From positions 1,443,001 to 1,507,000 of the forward strand of contig NZ_CP103057.1 of the NCBI RefSeq assembly GCF_025231525.1: 64,000 nucleotides of DNA. Reading direction: 5' to 3'. The notes beneath the pieces were generated by a model, which was not told the origin of the DNA, ran no database searches, and was given only the letters and a program-made list of their open reading frames with translations. Every line of letters starts with the position of its first letter. Position 1 is the first letter of the stretch. The DNA is from Sphingomonas endolithica (GTDB taxonomy: Bacteria; Pseudomonadota; Alphaproteobacteria; Sphingomonadales; Sphingomonadaceae). Positions 51,952 to 62,970 of this stretch are shown here, one piece after another. The position numbers were made by a program, and so were the translations under genes.

Positions 51952-54003
51952 TCAGCCGAGCGTCTTGAGCACCGCCGCAGCCGCCGCCCGATCGGCGAAG
52001 CCGGGGTCACTCATCGCAGCACCGATCTGCGCCTTCGCCTCCCCGCCCCGGCCGAGATCGGCGTAGACCTGCCCCAGATGCCAGCGCAACGTCGCATGCT
52101 GCGGGGCGATCGCTACCGCCTTTTCGAGCAATTGCGCGGCACCCTTGTCATCGCCCGTCTGGTACAGCGCCCAGCCATATGCGTCGGTCACCGCCGGGTT
52201 CAACGGTGCGATGCGGTACGCCGCCTTGGCGTAGGACAGGCCGGTATCCTCGTCGTCGGCACCAATATAGGCGAAGGCGAGATCCGAAAGCAGCGTGGCA
52301 TCGCGGTTACCGACCCGGATCCGCAATCCCTCCAGCGTCTCGATTGCCGCATCGAAATCGCCGCCCGCGATCTGCCAGCGCGCCGCAAGCCGCTGCCCGG
52401 CGATGTTCTGCGGGTTCTGCGACAGGAACAGCGCCAGCACGTTGGCCGCTTCTGCCCGCTGCCCCGACCGGTCGAGCGCGTCGATCAGCCGCAACATGAC
52501 CGGTTCGTCGAAGCGGATATCGGCGGCGCGTCGGTAGGCGGAGGCGGCATCGGCATAGCGGCCCAATGCAGCGAACGTGTCGCCGACCGCTAGATGCGCG
52601 GCAGGTGCGCCGGGTGACAGGCGCGCGAGTGCCTGCGCCTGGGCGAGCGCCTGGCCGGTGTCGCCGGCCTCCACCAGCCCGCGGAGATAGGCCACGCGCC
52701 GCACAGGATCGGCCGGATCGTCCTTGGCCAGGCCACCGAGCACCGCGACATCGTCGTCGACACCGAACGGTGCGGACGATCCGCCCGCGGGGAAAGCCGC
52801 GCGATCAAGGAACTGGTTTGCCCAATTGCGCTCACCCGTCCGTTCAAAGGCGCGTCCGACGAGCGCAAGCGTATAGCTGTCGGCGTCACCGCGCAGCGCC
52901 ACCGGCCGCAGCACGTCGAGCGCGCCCTGCGCGTCGCCGGAGCGCAGCAGCGCGGCGCCGAGCAGCCGCCGCGCGGTGACGTTCATCGGCTGGCGGCCGA
53001 CGAGTTCGCGCCACTTGTTGATCGCCTGTTCGTAGCTGGCCGCCTGATAATCGAGCATTCCATCCAGCAACAGCGCACCCGGCAGACCGTCGAGCTTGCC
53101 CGTCGTGCGCTGCGTCAAGGTCCGCGCCAGATCGTAATTGCCGGAGCGCGCGGCAAGCACCGCCTGCAGGTAGAAGGCCTGCGCGCTGTCCGGCCGCGTT
53201 GCGAGCGCACGGCGGGTGGCGTCCAGCATGTCGGCATAGCGGCCGGCATCGCCAAGCGTGCCGGCATATTCGATCAGCGCTGGATGGTAGTAATAGTCCT
53301 TCTTCAGCGCCGCTTCGAACCAGGGCAGTGCAGCGAGCAGCCCATATTGGCCGCGCACCAATTCTCCGCGCAGCGTCAGCGCCTCCAGATTGGCGGGATC
53401 GAGCGCGATTGCCTTGCTCGCGGCCTGGATCGCACCGGCCATGTCGCCCGTATCGTAGCGCACGCGCCCAAGATCGGACCAGGCAGCACTGTCGTTCGGC
53501 GCCGCTGCCAGCACAGTGGCGAGCGCCTTCTGCGCCCCCGGCAAATCGCCTTGGGCGGCAAGCGCGCGCGCGCCGACGCGTACGGCATAGCCGGCGAATT
53601 TGGGCGGCGCCTTGCCCGCCTCGACGATCGCCCGGGCGGGATCCCCCTGCAGCAGCCAAGCATGCGCGTACAGTTGGTGCGCGCGGCCGGCATCGAAGCC
53701 AGCGGCCTTGGCGCGGTCGAGTTCCGCTTCTGCAGCGATGCCGTCACCCAGACCGAGATAGGCGCGCGCCAGCACGGCATGCGCCAGGCCCCAACCCGAA
53801 TCCGCCTTCACCGCGTCCATCGCGTTGCTGCGCGCCGCACTGGCGTTGCCGATCTTGAGCGCGGCAAGGCTTTTGGCAAGCGACGCCTTGGCGCTGTTGG
53901 CGTCCGCCCGGGCAGGCGTTCCGGCGAGCGACACGATAGCGGTCACGGCGATGGCGGCGGCAGTGACGCCGGCGAGCAGCAATGGCTTACGCATGGAGAT
54001 CAT
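51952..54003 (-). CDS. TPR-repeat protein of the XrtA/PEP-CTERM region (PrsT-like)
   Basis: About 683 residues. A signal peptide (MRKPLLLAGVTAAAIAVTAI ... ARADA) is followed by tandem TPR units through nearly the whole length, such as HAVLARAYLGLGDGIAAEAE and WSDLGRVRYDTGDMAGAIQA. A TPR protein is common in PEP-CTERM loci (PrsT), which are longer and lipidated; here no lipobox is seen, so this is a relative or an analogue. Its start overlaps the prsR stop by about 17 bases. ATG 53994 is an alternative start. Probable role: scaffold in exopolysaccharide export (inference). Confidence 0.8.
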   Translation of the reverse strand: MISMRKPLLLAGVTAAAIAVTAIVSLAGTPARADANSAKASLAKSLAALKIGNASAARSNAMDAVKADSGWGLAHAVLARAYLGLGDGIAAEAELDRAKAAGFDAGRAHQLYAHAWLLQGDPARAIVEAGKAPPKFAGYAVRVGARALAAQGDLPGAQKALATVLAAAPNDSAAWSDLGRVRYDTGDMAGAIQAASKAIALDPANLEALTLRGELVRGQYGLLAALPWFEAALKKDYYYHPALIEYAGTLGDAGRYADMLDATRRALATRPDSAQAFYLQAVLAARSGNYDLARTLTQRTTGKLDGLPGALLLDGMLDYQAASYEQAINKWRELVGRQPMNVTARRLLGAALLRSGDAQGALDVLRPVALRGDADSYTLALVGRAFERTGERNWANQFLDRAAFPAGGSSAPFGVDDDVAVLGGLAKDDPADPVRRVAYLRGLVEAGDTGQALAQAQALARLSPGAPAAHLAVGDTFAALGRYADAASAYRRAADIRFDEPVMLRLIDALDRSGQRAEAANVLALFLSQNPQNIAGQRLAARWQIAGGDFDAAIETLEGLRIRVGNRDATLLSDLAFAYIGADDEDTGLSYAKAAYRIAPLNPAVTDAYGWALYQTGDDKGAAQLLEKAVAIAPQHATLRWHLGQVYADLGRGGEAKAQIGAAMSDPGFADRAAAAAVLKTLG

Positions 54004-55369
54004 AGCTCTTCAGGAGGTCGTAGAGAGTCGGCCGGCTGACGCCGAGCAGCTTGGCCGTGTTGGAGATGTTGCCATCAGCACGGGCCAGTGCGTGGCGGAT
54101 CGCCTTGCGGTCCGCGGTCTCGCGGATGGCACGCAGGTTCAGCGGGGTTCCCGCGTCGTCCTCCGCCAGATCGAGATCGGCGGCGGTGACGAGCTTGCCG
54201 TCGGCCATGATCACCGCCCGCTTCATGCGGTTCTCCAACTCACGGACGTTACCCGGCCAGTTCCAGGCATCGATCGCCGCGCGGGCATCGGCCGACAAAT
54301 CGGTGACCGCCGACTGCATCGACTTGGCATATTTCTTCAGGAAGTGCCGTGCGAGCAGCCCGGCATCGCCCGGGCGCTCCGCCAGCGAGGGGATGCGCAC
54401 GACGATCTCGGCCAACCGATAATAGAGATCCTCGCGGAACGTGCCGGCGGCGATCATCGCGCCCACGTCCTGGTGCGTGGCGCATACGATGCGGGTGTCC
54501 ACCGCGATCGACTTGCGGCCACCGATGCGCTCGATCGTGCGTTCCTGCAGGAAGCGCAGCAGCTTGACTTGGAGCGGGAGCGGGATGTCGCCCACTTCGT
54601 CGAGGAACAGCGTGCCGCCATGCGCCTGTTCGATCTTACCTTCGGTGGTCTTTACAGCACCGGTGAACGCACCCTTCTCGTGCCCGAAAAGCTCGCTCTC
54701 GAGCAATGTCTCGGGGATTGCGGCGCAGTTGATCGCGACGAACGCACCCTTGCTGCGCGGCGAGCAATCATGAATGCCGCGAGCGAGCAATTCCTTGCCC
54801 GTGCCGCTCGCGCCCAACAGCATCACCGACACGTCCGCCGGCGCCACGCGCTCGATCGTCCGGGTGACCTTGAGCATCTCCGGCGCCGCGGTGATCATGC
54901 CGCCCAGCGCCGTCCCGGTGTCGTTCGCGACCAGCCGCCGGTTCTCGGCCTCCAGCGCATGGACGTGGAATGCGCGCGAAACGATCAGGCCGAGCTGGTC
55001 GATGTCGATCGGCTTGGCGTAGAAATCCCACGCCCCTTCCCCGATCGCGCGGAGCGCGCTTTCGCGCGCGCCGTGGCCCGAGGCGACGATGACCTTGGTA
55101 TCGGGTTTCAGCCGCAAGATCTCGCGCAGGGTGATAAAGCCCTCGGTCGTGCCGTCGGGATCAGGCGGCAGGCCGAGATCGAGTGTCACGACGTCCGGTT
55201 CCTCGGCGCGAATGGCGTCCAGTGCGGATGCGCGGTCGGAAGCGACCACGACGTCATATCCTTCATAGGCCCAGCGTAGCTGCCGCTGCAGCCCGAGATC
55301 GTCCTCGACGATCAGCAGCTTGGGCAGCGATTGTGTCAGAGGCTTTGCGCGATCTGATTGAACGGTCAT
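53987..55369 (-). CDS. prsR: PEP-CTERM-box response regulator, sigma-54 activator
   Basis: A 460-residue NtrC-type regulator: receiver domain with Asp64 (VTLDLGLPPD), AAA+ domain with GASGTGKE and GAFTGA (233-238, contacts sigma-54), and a Fis-type helix-turn-helix at the C terminus (NISNTAKLLGVSRPTLYDLL). It overlaps prsK by four bases. In the known system PrsK and PrsR activate sigma-54 promoters upstream of PEP-CTERM protein genes. Confidence 0.92.
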   Translation of the reverse strand: MTVQSDRAKPLTQSLPKLLIVEDDLGLQRQLRWAYEGYDVVVASDRASALDAIRAEEPDVVTLDLGLPPDPDGTTEGFITLREILRLKPDTKVIVASGHGARESALRAIGEGAWDFYAKPIDIDQLGLIVSRAFHVHALEAENRRLVANDTGTALGGMITAAPEMLKVTRTIERVAPADVSVMLLGASGTGKELLARGIHDCSPRSKGAFVAINCAAIPETLLESELFGHEKGAFTGAVKTTEGKIEQAHGGTLFLDEVGDIPLPLQVKLLRFLQERTIERIGGRKSIAVDTRIVCATHQDVGAMIAAGTFREDLYYRLAEIVVRIPSLAERPGDAGLLARHFLKKYAKSMQSAVTDLSADARAAIDAWNWPGNVRELENRMKRAVIMADGKLVTAADLDLAEDDAGTPLNLRAIRETADRKAIRHALARADGNISNTAKLLGVSRPTLYDLLKSYDLHA

Positions 55370-57411
55370 GCGGCCTGATCCAGTTGAATGTCCGATGCGC
55401 GGGCGAGCTCGATGCGGAAGGTGGTCCCCTCCCCTTCGCGGCTGGAGACGTGCACCGCGCCGCCCATCCCCTCGGTCAATTGCCGTGCCTCGAACGCCCC
55501 GATGCCGAACCCGCCGGGCTTGGACGAGACGAACGGCTTGAACAATTTATCGCGCACGAAGGCGGGCGACATGCCGCACCCGGTATCGACGATGCGGATC
55601 ACGGCGCGCTTGCCTTCGGCTGCGACCATGATGTGCACGGGATCTTCTGGCGAGCTGGCATCGATCGCATTCTGTACGAGGTGCCCCAGCATCTGTTCCA
55701 GGCGCAACGGATCGGCGGCGGCCGTGGTCGCATTGCCGGTAACGAGGATCGGATGCTGCATACGGCCAGCCACCCGCTCGATCAGCGGCAGCAATCCGGT
55801 CGGCCGCAATTCCTCCGCCTGTGCGATGTGATGCTGCGAAAGGCGCGCCAGCAAGGCGTTCATGCGCCCGGCGGAATCCTGCAGGGTGGCGATCATGTCG
55901 GCGCGGAAATCAGGGTTGTGCGCGTGACGTTCCGCGTTGCGGGCGGTGAGCGTCAATTGGCTGACCAAATTCTTGATATCGTGCAGGATGAAGGCGAAGC
56001 GGCGGTTGAACTCGTCAAAGCGTTCGGCCTCGGCCAATGCCTCCTGCGCGCGCGCCTCGGCCAGGTGGCTCGCGACCTGCCGCCCGACGATACGGAGCAG
56101 ATCGAAATCCTCCCAGTCGAGCGCACGGTCTACCGGTGGCCGCGCGAGCAGGATCGCGCCTTGCAGGCGGTGCAGATGCACCAGCGGCACCAGCACCCAG
56201 GCGGCGGACGCGTCCACGATCCAGGACGGCAGCGTGCTGCCGTCTTCGGTCTTGTCGTCGCCGCTACGCACCGCATCCAGTTCGATGATCCGCACGCTGC
56301 CGGTGAGATGACCGGTAGCGCCTTCGCCGAGCGGTGCGACGGGCAAGCGCTCACTCGCCCAATTCCACTCGGCGCTCACCCCCAGCCCATTGGTTTCTGG
56401 CACGAGCAATACGCCGGCAGGAGAATCGGTCAGATCGGCGACGGCCTTTACCACCCGTTGCTCCAGGGCGAGCACGCCATCCATTTTCCCGAGCGTCTCG
56501 GTGAACCGGATCCACTCGGCACGATAATCATAGCGATGGCGGAACAAGTGTTTGGCAAGCTTCACCTTGGCCCAGGCCTTCAGCCATGGCGATGATACCA
56601 AGGTCAGCACCGCCGTGGTCGAGCCGAATACGAACGCGGTCTGTGCGACACGCACATAATCGCCGCCGATCCGCGCGATCAGGCTGGTGGCGAGCACCGT
56701 GACCAGGAGATAAAGGATGACCGCCGCGAGCGAGAGCGATTGCCATGCGACCGAGCGAGACAGTCGCAACGTCCAGTCGCCATTCCGCAGCACCGCGACC
56801 GCGAACAGTGGTGCCAGCAAGGCCACCGCGACGCCGCGCAACGCGACGAGATCGTCTGCCCAGCTCTGGGTGACGTAGCCGATCGCATAAACGACCAGGT
56901 CGACGCCCCACATCGCCGCAAGCGCCACCACGAGCAACCGGATGCCACCCCGGTTGACTGGCGCAGCGGCGGCGTAGAGGTGATGCACGAGCACCAGCGC
57001 GCTGACCGCCACCATCATGCGCAGCGCCATGCGGCCATTGGCGAAGGCCGCCACGTCCAGCGGACGGAACTTGCCGGCGATCGCAACACCGATGGCGGCT
57101 ACAAGGATCGCCGCTACCGTCGCGTACAACAAAGTGACCGTGCGGGCATAAGGGGCGGTACGATCGCGCCGCACCAGCGCATACATGAAGGCAAGCCAGC
57201 TGAAATCGCGCAGGCCTTCCGTGATGTGCGTGGCAACGTCGCCCGCATCGATGCCGGCCACCGCCAGCGCCCACAAGGCGGTGGCGATCAGCGCGACCAA
57301 GAACGTCAGCCTCGGTAGCGCAGTTGCCGCATCGCGTACTTGCGACAAGGCGATCATGCCGAACAGCAAGGCGGCCAGTGCGTGAGCCCAGAGGATGACG
57401 GTCAGCGCCAC
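55366..57411 (-). CDS. prsK: XrtA/PEP-CTERM system histidine kinase PrsK
   Basis: A 681-residue membrane kinase. About eight hydrophobic segments fill residues 5-300, a GAF-like region follows (about 310-470), then the H box FAFILHDIKNLVSQL and an ATPase domain (NAIDASS, DTGCGMSP, GGFGIGAFEARQL). This order is typical of PrsK. The start is GTG 57411, four bases after the stop of the sugar transferase gene. It should phosphorylate PrsR. Confidence 0.92.
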   Translation of the reverse strand: MALTVILWAHALAALLFGMIALSQVRDAATALPRLTFLVALIATALWALAVAGIDAGDVATHITEGLRDFSWLAFMYALVRRDRTAPYARTVTLLYATVAAILVAAIGVAIAGKFRPLDVAAFANGRMALRMMVAVSALVLVHHLYAAAAPVNRGGIRLLVVALAAMWGVDLVVYAIGYVTQSWADDLVALRGVAVALLAPLFAVAVLRNGDWTLRLSRSVAWQSLSLAAVILYLLVTVLATSLIARIGGDYVRVAQTAFVFGSTTAVLTLVSSPWLKAWAKVKLAKHLFRHRYDYRAEWIRFTETLGKMDGVLALEQRVVKAVADLTDSPAGVLLVPETNGLGVSAEWNWASERLPVAPLGEGATGHLTGSVRIIELDAVRSGDDKTEDGSTLPSWIVDASAAWVLVPLVHLHRLQGAILLARPPVDRALDWEDFDLLRIVGRQVASHLAEARAQEALAEAERFDEFNRRFAFILHDIKNLVSQLTLTARNAERHAHNPDFRADMIATLQDSAGRMNALLARLSQHHIAQAEELRPTGLLPLIERVAGRMQHPILVTGNATTAAADPLRLEQMLGHLVQNAIDASSPEDPVHIMVAAEGKRAVIRIVDTGCGMSPAFVRDKLFKPFVSSKPGGFGIGAFEARQLTEGMGGAVHVSSREGEGTTFRIELARASDIQLDQAA

Positions 57412-57415
57412 AGGC

Positions 57416-58804
57416 TCAGCGCGCCCCTTCCGGCCAGAGCACGACGCGGATCGTCTGCAGCAGGATCAGGATGTCGAGGAACGGCGAGTAGTTTTTGGCG
57501 TAATACAGGTCGTATTCGAGCTTCTGCCGGCTGTCCTCGATCGACGCGCCATACGGATAGTTTATCTGCGCCCAGCCGGTGATGCCCGGCTTCACCATGT
57601 GACGCTCGGCATAGTAATTGAGCTGTTGTTCCAGATCCTCGACGAACTGCGGGCGCTCAGGCCGCGGGCCGACAAAGCTCATTTCGCCCTTCAGCACGCT
57701 CCAAGTCTGCGGCAGTTCGTCGATGCGTAGCTTGCGGATGATGCGCCCCACCCGCGTGATACGCGGATCGTCCTTTTCGGCCCACATCGCCTTGCCGTCG
57801 ATCTCCGCGTCCGTGCGCATCGAGCGCAATTTGATGCAGTCGAATGCGACATTGTACAGCCCGACCCGGCGCTGGCGGTAGAAGGCAGGGCCCTTGCTCT
57901 CAAGCTTGATGGCAAGGACGGTGAGCAGGATGACCGGCAACATCAGCGTGAGCAGCAGTGCGCTGGCAGCAATATCGAACAGCCGCTTGAACACGCTGGA
58001 GAACATGCGCCCGGAGGAGAAACCGTCGGAAAAGATCAGCCAGCTGGGGTTGACGCTCTGCAAGTCGACACGGCCGGTCTCGCGTTCGAGGAAGGTCGAG
58101 ATCTCGTTGACGTGCACGCCCGTCGTCTTGATCCGTAACAGGTCCTTCAACGGCAGCGCGTTGCGGCGTTCCTCCAGCGCTAGCACCACTTCGCTGGCGT
58201 TCAGCAGCACGACATGGTCCGCGAGATTATAGATCGCGTCGCGGGAGATCGCTTCCGGGATGACGCGCTGCGACTCGCTCATCGACACATAGCCGACGAC
58301 GACGAAGCCTGCCCCCGGGGTCGCCGCCAGCGCCTTCAACCGCGCCGCCCGCGCGCCGGCGCCGAGCACTACCACGCGACGCTTGAACGCCTGCCCACCG
58401 ATCAGCTTGCCGAGCAGCACCCGGAGCGTGAGCAGCAAGATGGCGGCCGCGATCATGGAATAGAGCAGGTTAGACCGCCAGAAGGTGAGCTGCGGCACAA
58501 GGAAGAACAGCACGCTGAGGAAAATGATGCCGAGCGATACGGCGACCATGATGCGGGCGGCGGCATGCCGCAGCGACTGCAGCGAATTCGCCGCATAGAC
58601 GCCCACCGCGATCATCGACAGTTCAAGCGACGCGGCGAACGTCAGCAACTGCGGTATGCGCGTGTGGATCGGCTCGACCAGCATGTCGATCTGCCGCGCG
58701 CGGTAGGACCAGCCGAATTCGGCCGCCACAATCAGCAACACGATGTCGAACAGCCCGAGCAGGAGCACGGCATGCGGCACATAATGCTTGAACAGCCTGA
58801 TCAT
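57416..58804 (-). CDS. XrtA/PEP-CTERM-type sugar transferase (TIGR03013-like)
   Basis: A 462-residue polyprenol-phosphate sugar transferase. Four to five N-terminal helices and a nucleotide-binding middle part (VVLGAGARAARLKAL) precede another helix (about 275-300) and the bacterial sugar transferase domain: FKRLFDI, FYRQRRVG, RKLRIDELPQ, GEMSFVGPRPERP and KPGITGWAQI. It starts exopolysaccharide repeat assembly by transferring sugar-1-P to undecaprenyl phosphate. ATG 58804 begins MIRLFKHYVP; an ATG at 58843 is possible. It leads the prsK-prsR-TPR run. Confidence 0.92.
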   Translation of the reverse strand: MIRLFKHYVPHAVLLLGLFDIVLLIVAAEFGWSYRARQIDMLVEPIHTRIPQLLTFAASLELSMIAVGVYAANSLQSLRHAAARIMVAVSLGIIFLSVLFFLVPQLTFWRSNLLYSMIAAAILLLTLRVLLGKLIGGQAFKRRVVVLGAGARAARLKALAATPGAGFVVVGYVSMSESQRVIPEAISRDAIYNLADHVVLLNASEVVLALEERRNALPLKDLLRIKTTGVHVNEISTFLERETGRVDLQSVNPSWLIFSDGFSSGRMFSSVFKRLFDIAASALLLTLMLPVILLTVLAIKLESKGPAFYRQRRVGLYNVAFDCIKLRSMRTDAEIDGKAMWAEKDDPRITRVGRIIRKLRIDELPQTWSVLKGEMSFVGPRPERPQFVEDLEQQLNYYAERHMVKPGITGWAQINYPYGASIEDSRQKLEYDLYYAKNYSPFLDILILLQTIRVVLWPEGAR

Positions 58805-58964
58805 CTTGGCGTTGGTCCTGCGCGCGCCTGTGTAAAACATTCCGACACGTGCACATGCTGTCGCAGAAAATGACAAATGAACGATGAACGCCGCAATCTC
58901 CCGGCCGCGTGGTTCCGTTTCGTACCCGAAATGCCTAGATGGGGGCCAAGAGGAGAATATTTCG

Positions 58965-60032
58965 ATGCCGCTTTCCCGACCGATCGTTCCTGTCATCCTT
59001 TCTGGCGGGTCGGGCACGCGGTTATGGCCGATGTCGACGCCCGAACGGCCCAAGCAGATGCTGCCGCTGACGGCCGAACAGACGATGCTGCAACTGACCG
59101 CGTCCCGCGCGACCGGCGAGCGCTTCGCGGCACCGATCGTTGTCGCCAATGCCCGGCACGCCGACATGATCGATACGCAACTGAGCGCGATCGAAGCCGC
59201 GGCGCAGACGATCATCCTGGAACCCGCCGGACGCAACACCGCGCCAGCGATCGCGCTGGCGGCGATCGCCGCGGGCGGCGGAGCGGAGGCGTTGCTGGTC
59301 ATGCCATCCGACCATGTGATAGCCGATGTTCCCGCGTTCCATGCCGCGATCCACGCGGCGATGCCGATCGTCGAACAAGGTTGGCTGGTGACGTTCGGCA
59401 TCGCCCCGCAGGCGCCAGAAGTGGGCTATGGCTATATCAAGGTCGGCGAAGAGATCACCGCAGGTGTCAACCGTGTCGCGCGCTTCGTGGAGAAGCCGCC
59501 GCTGGCGAAAGCGCAGGAGATGCTGGCGAACGGCGATCATGCCTGGAATGGCGGCATCTTCCTGTTCCGCGCCGACGTCTATCTGGGCGCGCTGGCGGTG
59601 CATGCGCCCGAGATGCTCGCAGCATGCCAGGATGCGATGGTCGGCGCCCGGCAAGACGGAAGGCGCGTCTTCCCCGATGCCGAGGCATTCGCGCGCTCGC
59701 CGGCCGACTCGATCGACTATGCGGTGATGGAGAAGGCGGAACGGGTGGCGGTGGTGCCGGTGGACATGGGCTGGAGCGATGTCGGCTCATGGGACGCGCT
59801 GCACGCGATCAGTGACCAGGATGACGACGGCAATGCCCATGCCAGCCATGGCGATGGAAAGGTGATAGCGCTCGAAACGGTCAATTGCCTGGTGCGCAGC
59901 GACGGCGTGCGCATCGCCATGGTCGGGGTCGAGGACCTGATTGTCGTGGCCAGCGGCAACGACGTACTGATCCTGCCGCGGGGGCGCAGCCAGGAGGTCA
60001 AGAAGCTGATCGAGGCGATGAAGGACGCTTGA
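58965..60032 (+). CDS. manC: mannose-1-phosphate guanylyltransferase
   Basis: A 355-residue GDP-mannose pyrophosphorylase. It has GGSGTRLWPMSTPERPKQ, the sugar-binding FVEKP at about 183-187, NGGIFLF and DMGWSDVGSWDAL. It lacks the C-terminal phosphomannose isomerase domain of bifunctional ManC. AGGAG 9 bases upstream supports ATG 58965. It is divergent from the sugar transferase gene and probably supplies GDP-mannose for the polymer. Confidence 0.93.
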   Translation: MPLSRPIVPVILSGGSGTRLWPMSTPERPKQMLPLTAEQTMLQLTASRATGERFAAPIVVANARHADMIDTQLSAIEAAAQTIILEPAGRNTAPAIALAAIAAGGGAEALLVMPSDHVIADVPAFHAAIHAAMPIVEQGWLVTFGIAPQAPEVGYGYIKVGEEITAGVNRVARFVEKPPLAKAQEMLANGDHAWNGGIFLFRADVYLGALAVHAPEMLAACQDAMVGARQDGRRVFPDAEAFARSPADSIDYAVMEKAERVAVVPVDMGWSDVGSWDALHAISDQDDDGNAHASHGDGKVIALETVNCLVRSDGVRIAMVGVEDLIVVASGNDVLILPRGRSQEVKKLIEAMKDA

Positions 60033-60602
60033 TCAGTCGCGTGCGAAAATCTCGCCGTGCGGGATGGTGAGATCGAGCGATGCCAAGATGAGGTCCGCGC
60101 CGGCATCGAGCCAATCGTCGATCCAGCCGGCGACACCCGTGCGCCGGACCAACCGCACCCGCTCGGTCTGCGGATCGACCAGCACGATCTCCTGCACGCC
60201 TGCAAGCTCACGATATTCCTGGAGCTTGATCTTCTGATCGTAGCTCGAGGTCGATGGTGACAGTATCTCGACCACGACTTGCGGATCGCCCAAGAGCTGC
60301 TTGCGCTCGTTACCCGGCGCGGAAGGATCGTTGCAGTACACTGTGACGTCCGGGAAGCGGATGGTTCGGTCGGCGGTGCGCGTCGCAAAATCCGACCCGT
60401 AAGGGCGACAACCGGAACCGCGCAGCTTCTGGCGAAGAAAGGCCGAGATATTGCCTGCCACCCGGGCATGCATCTCGGAACTGCCGGTCATCATATAGAT
60501 CAGCCCGTCGTCGAGCTCCGCCTTGGCACCGCGGAAATCCATTTCGAGAAATTCCTCGACGCTGACGCGGCGATAGGCGGGATCAAGAGCGACGCCTGTC
60601 AT
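60033..60602 (-). CDS. Uma2 family putative endonuclease
   Basis: A 189-residue Uma2 (DUF820) protein with a PD-(D/E)XK-like core: ELDDGLIYMMTG, FPDVTVYC, VVVEILSPSTSSYDQKIKLQ and EYRELAGVQEIVLVDP. The family is abundant in cyanobacteria and scattered elsewhere; function is unknown. Its stop codon abuts that of manC with no base between (TGATCA). ATG 60602 is used. Confidence 0.88.
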   Translation of the reverse strand: MTGVALDPAYRRVSVEEFLEMDFRGAKAELDDGLIYMMTGSSEMHARVAGNISAFLRQKLRGSGCRPYGSDFATRTADRTIRFPDVTVYCNDPSAPGNERKQLLGDPQVVVEILSPSTSSYDQKIKLQEYRELAGVQEIVLVDPQTERVRLVRRTGVAGWIDDWLDAGADLILASLDLTIPHGEIFARD

Positions 60603-60629
60603 GGGATAAAGATATACCGTTTGAACGGA

Positions 60630-60668
60630 CAAACAAAGGGCCGCGGATTGCTCCACGGCCCTTTGGGT
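60630..60668 (-). terminator. terminator downstream of groEL
   Basis: Inverted repeat AAAGGGCCG / CGGCCCTTT (9 bases) around a 12-base loop; on the minus strand it is followed by GTTTGTTTG, suited to end the groESL transcript. Confidence 0.7.
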
Positions 60669-60770
60669 TCCAGCTTGGTGGCTGGGCTTGGACTGCTTGG
60701 CCGGCACGGGCAAAGCCCGCGCCTTTCGTCGGACGGAGCTGACGGCGTTGCCGCCAGCCCGCCGGCCGTT

Positions 60771-62476
<1,706 letters not shown>

Positions 62477-62537
62477 TCAGATTGGTCGCGAAACTTCTGC
62501 AAGATCGCGCATATGGAAAACGGAAACAGGTATGAAG

Positions 62538-62825
62538 TTAGCCGACGATCCCCAGTATGTCGGATTCCTTCATGATCAGCAGGTCTTCACCGTCGATCTT
62601 GACCTCGGTGCCCGACCATTTGCCGAACAGGATCTTGTCGCCGGCCTTGACCTCAAGCGGGTGGATCTCGCCTGCTTCGTTCCGGGCACCGGTGCCAGCG
62701 GAGACGACTTCGCCTTCCTGCGGCTTTTCCTTGGCGGTCTCGGGAATGATGATCCCGCCTGCGGTCTTCTCTTCTGCCTCTACGCGGCGGACGAGGACGC
62801 GGTCATGCAACGGACGAAAGGTCAT
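62538..62825 (-). CDS. groES: co-chaperonin GroES
   Basis: A 95-residue Cpn10: [33 protein letters not shown] and the C-terminal [10 protein letters not shown]. It caps the GroEL ring. ATG 62825 has AAGGA about 9 bases upstream; an upstream in-frame TTG (62834) is less likely. The CIRCE operator is 39 bases upstream. Confidence 0.98.
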   Translation of the reverse strand: MTFRPLHDRVLVRRVEAEEKTAGGIIIPETAKEKPQEGEVVSAGTGARNEAGEIHPLEVKAGDKILFGKWSGTEVKIDGEDLLIMKESDILGIVG

Positions 62826-62863
62826 GCGTGCCAATCCTTATATAGTGAACGTGTGAAAGCTTG

Positions 62864-62890
62864 TTAGCACTCAAGCGTGTCGAGTGCCAG
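62864..62890 (-). promoter_or_regulatory. CIRCE operator (HrcA binding site) of groESL
   Basis: TTAGCACTC (62864-62872), 9-base spacer, GAGTGCCAG (62882-62890). The first arm matches the CIRCE consensus exactly; the second matches 7 of 9 (consensus GAGTGCTAA). HrcA would repress groESL here in absence of heat stress. Confidence 0.9.
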
Positions 62891-62970
62891 CACCGTCCAT
62901 ATGTGTTCGGCCGCTTGCCGCGTCAACCAAGACCAGGGAACTTTTCGGTGAGGCGAGTGTCCGGGGGCGA

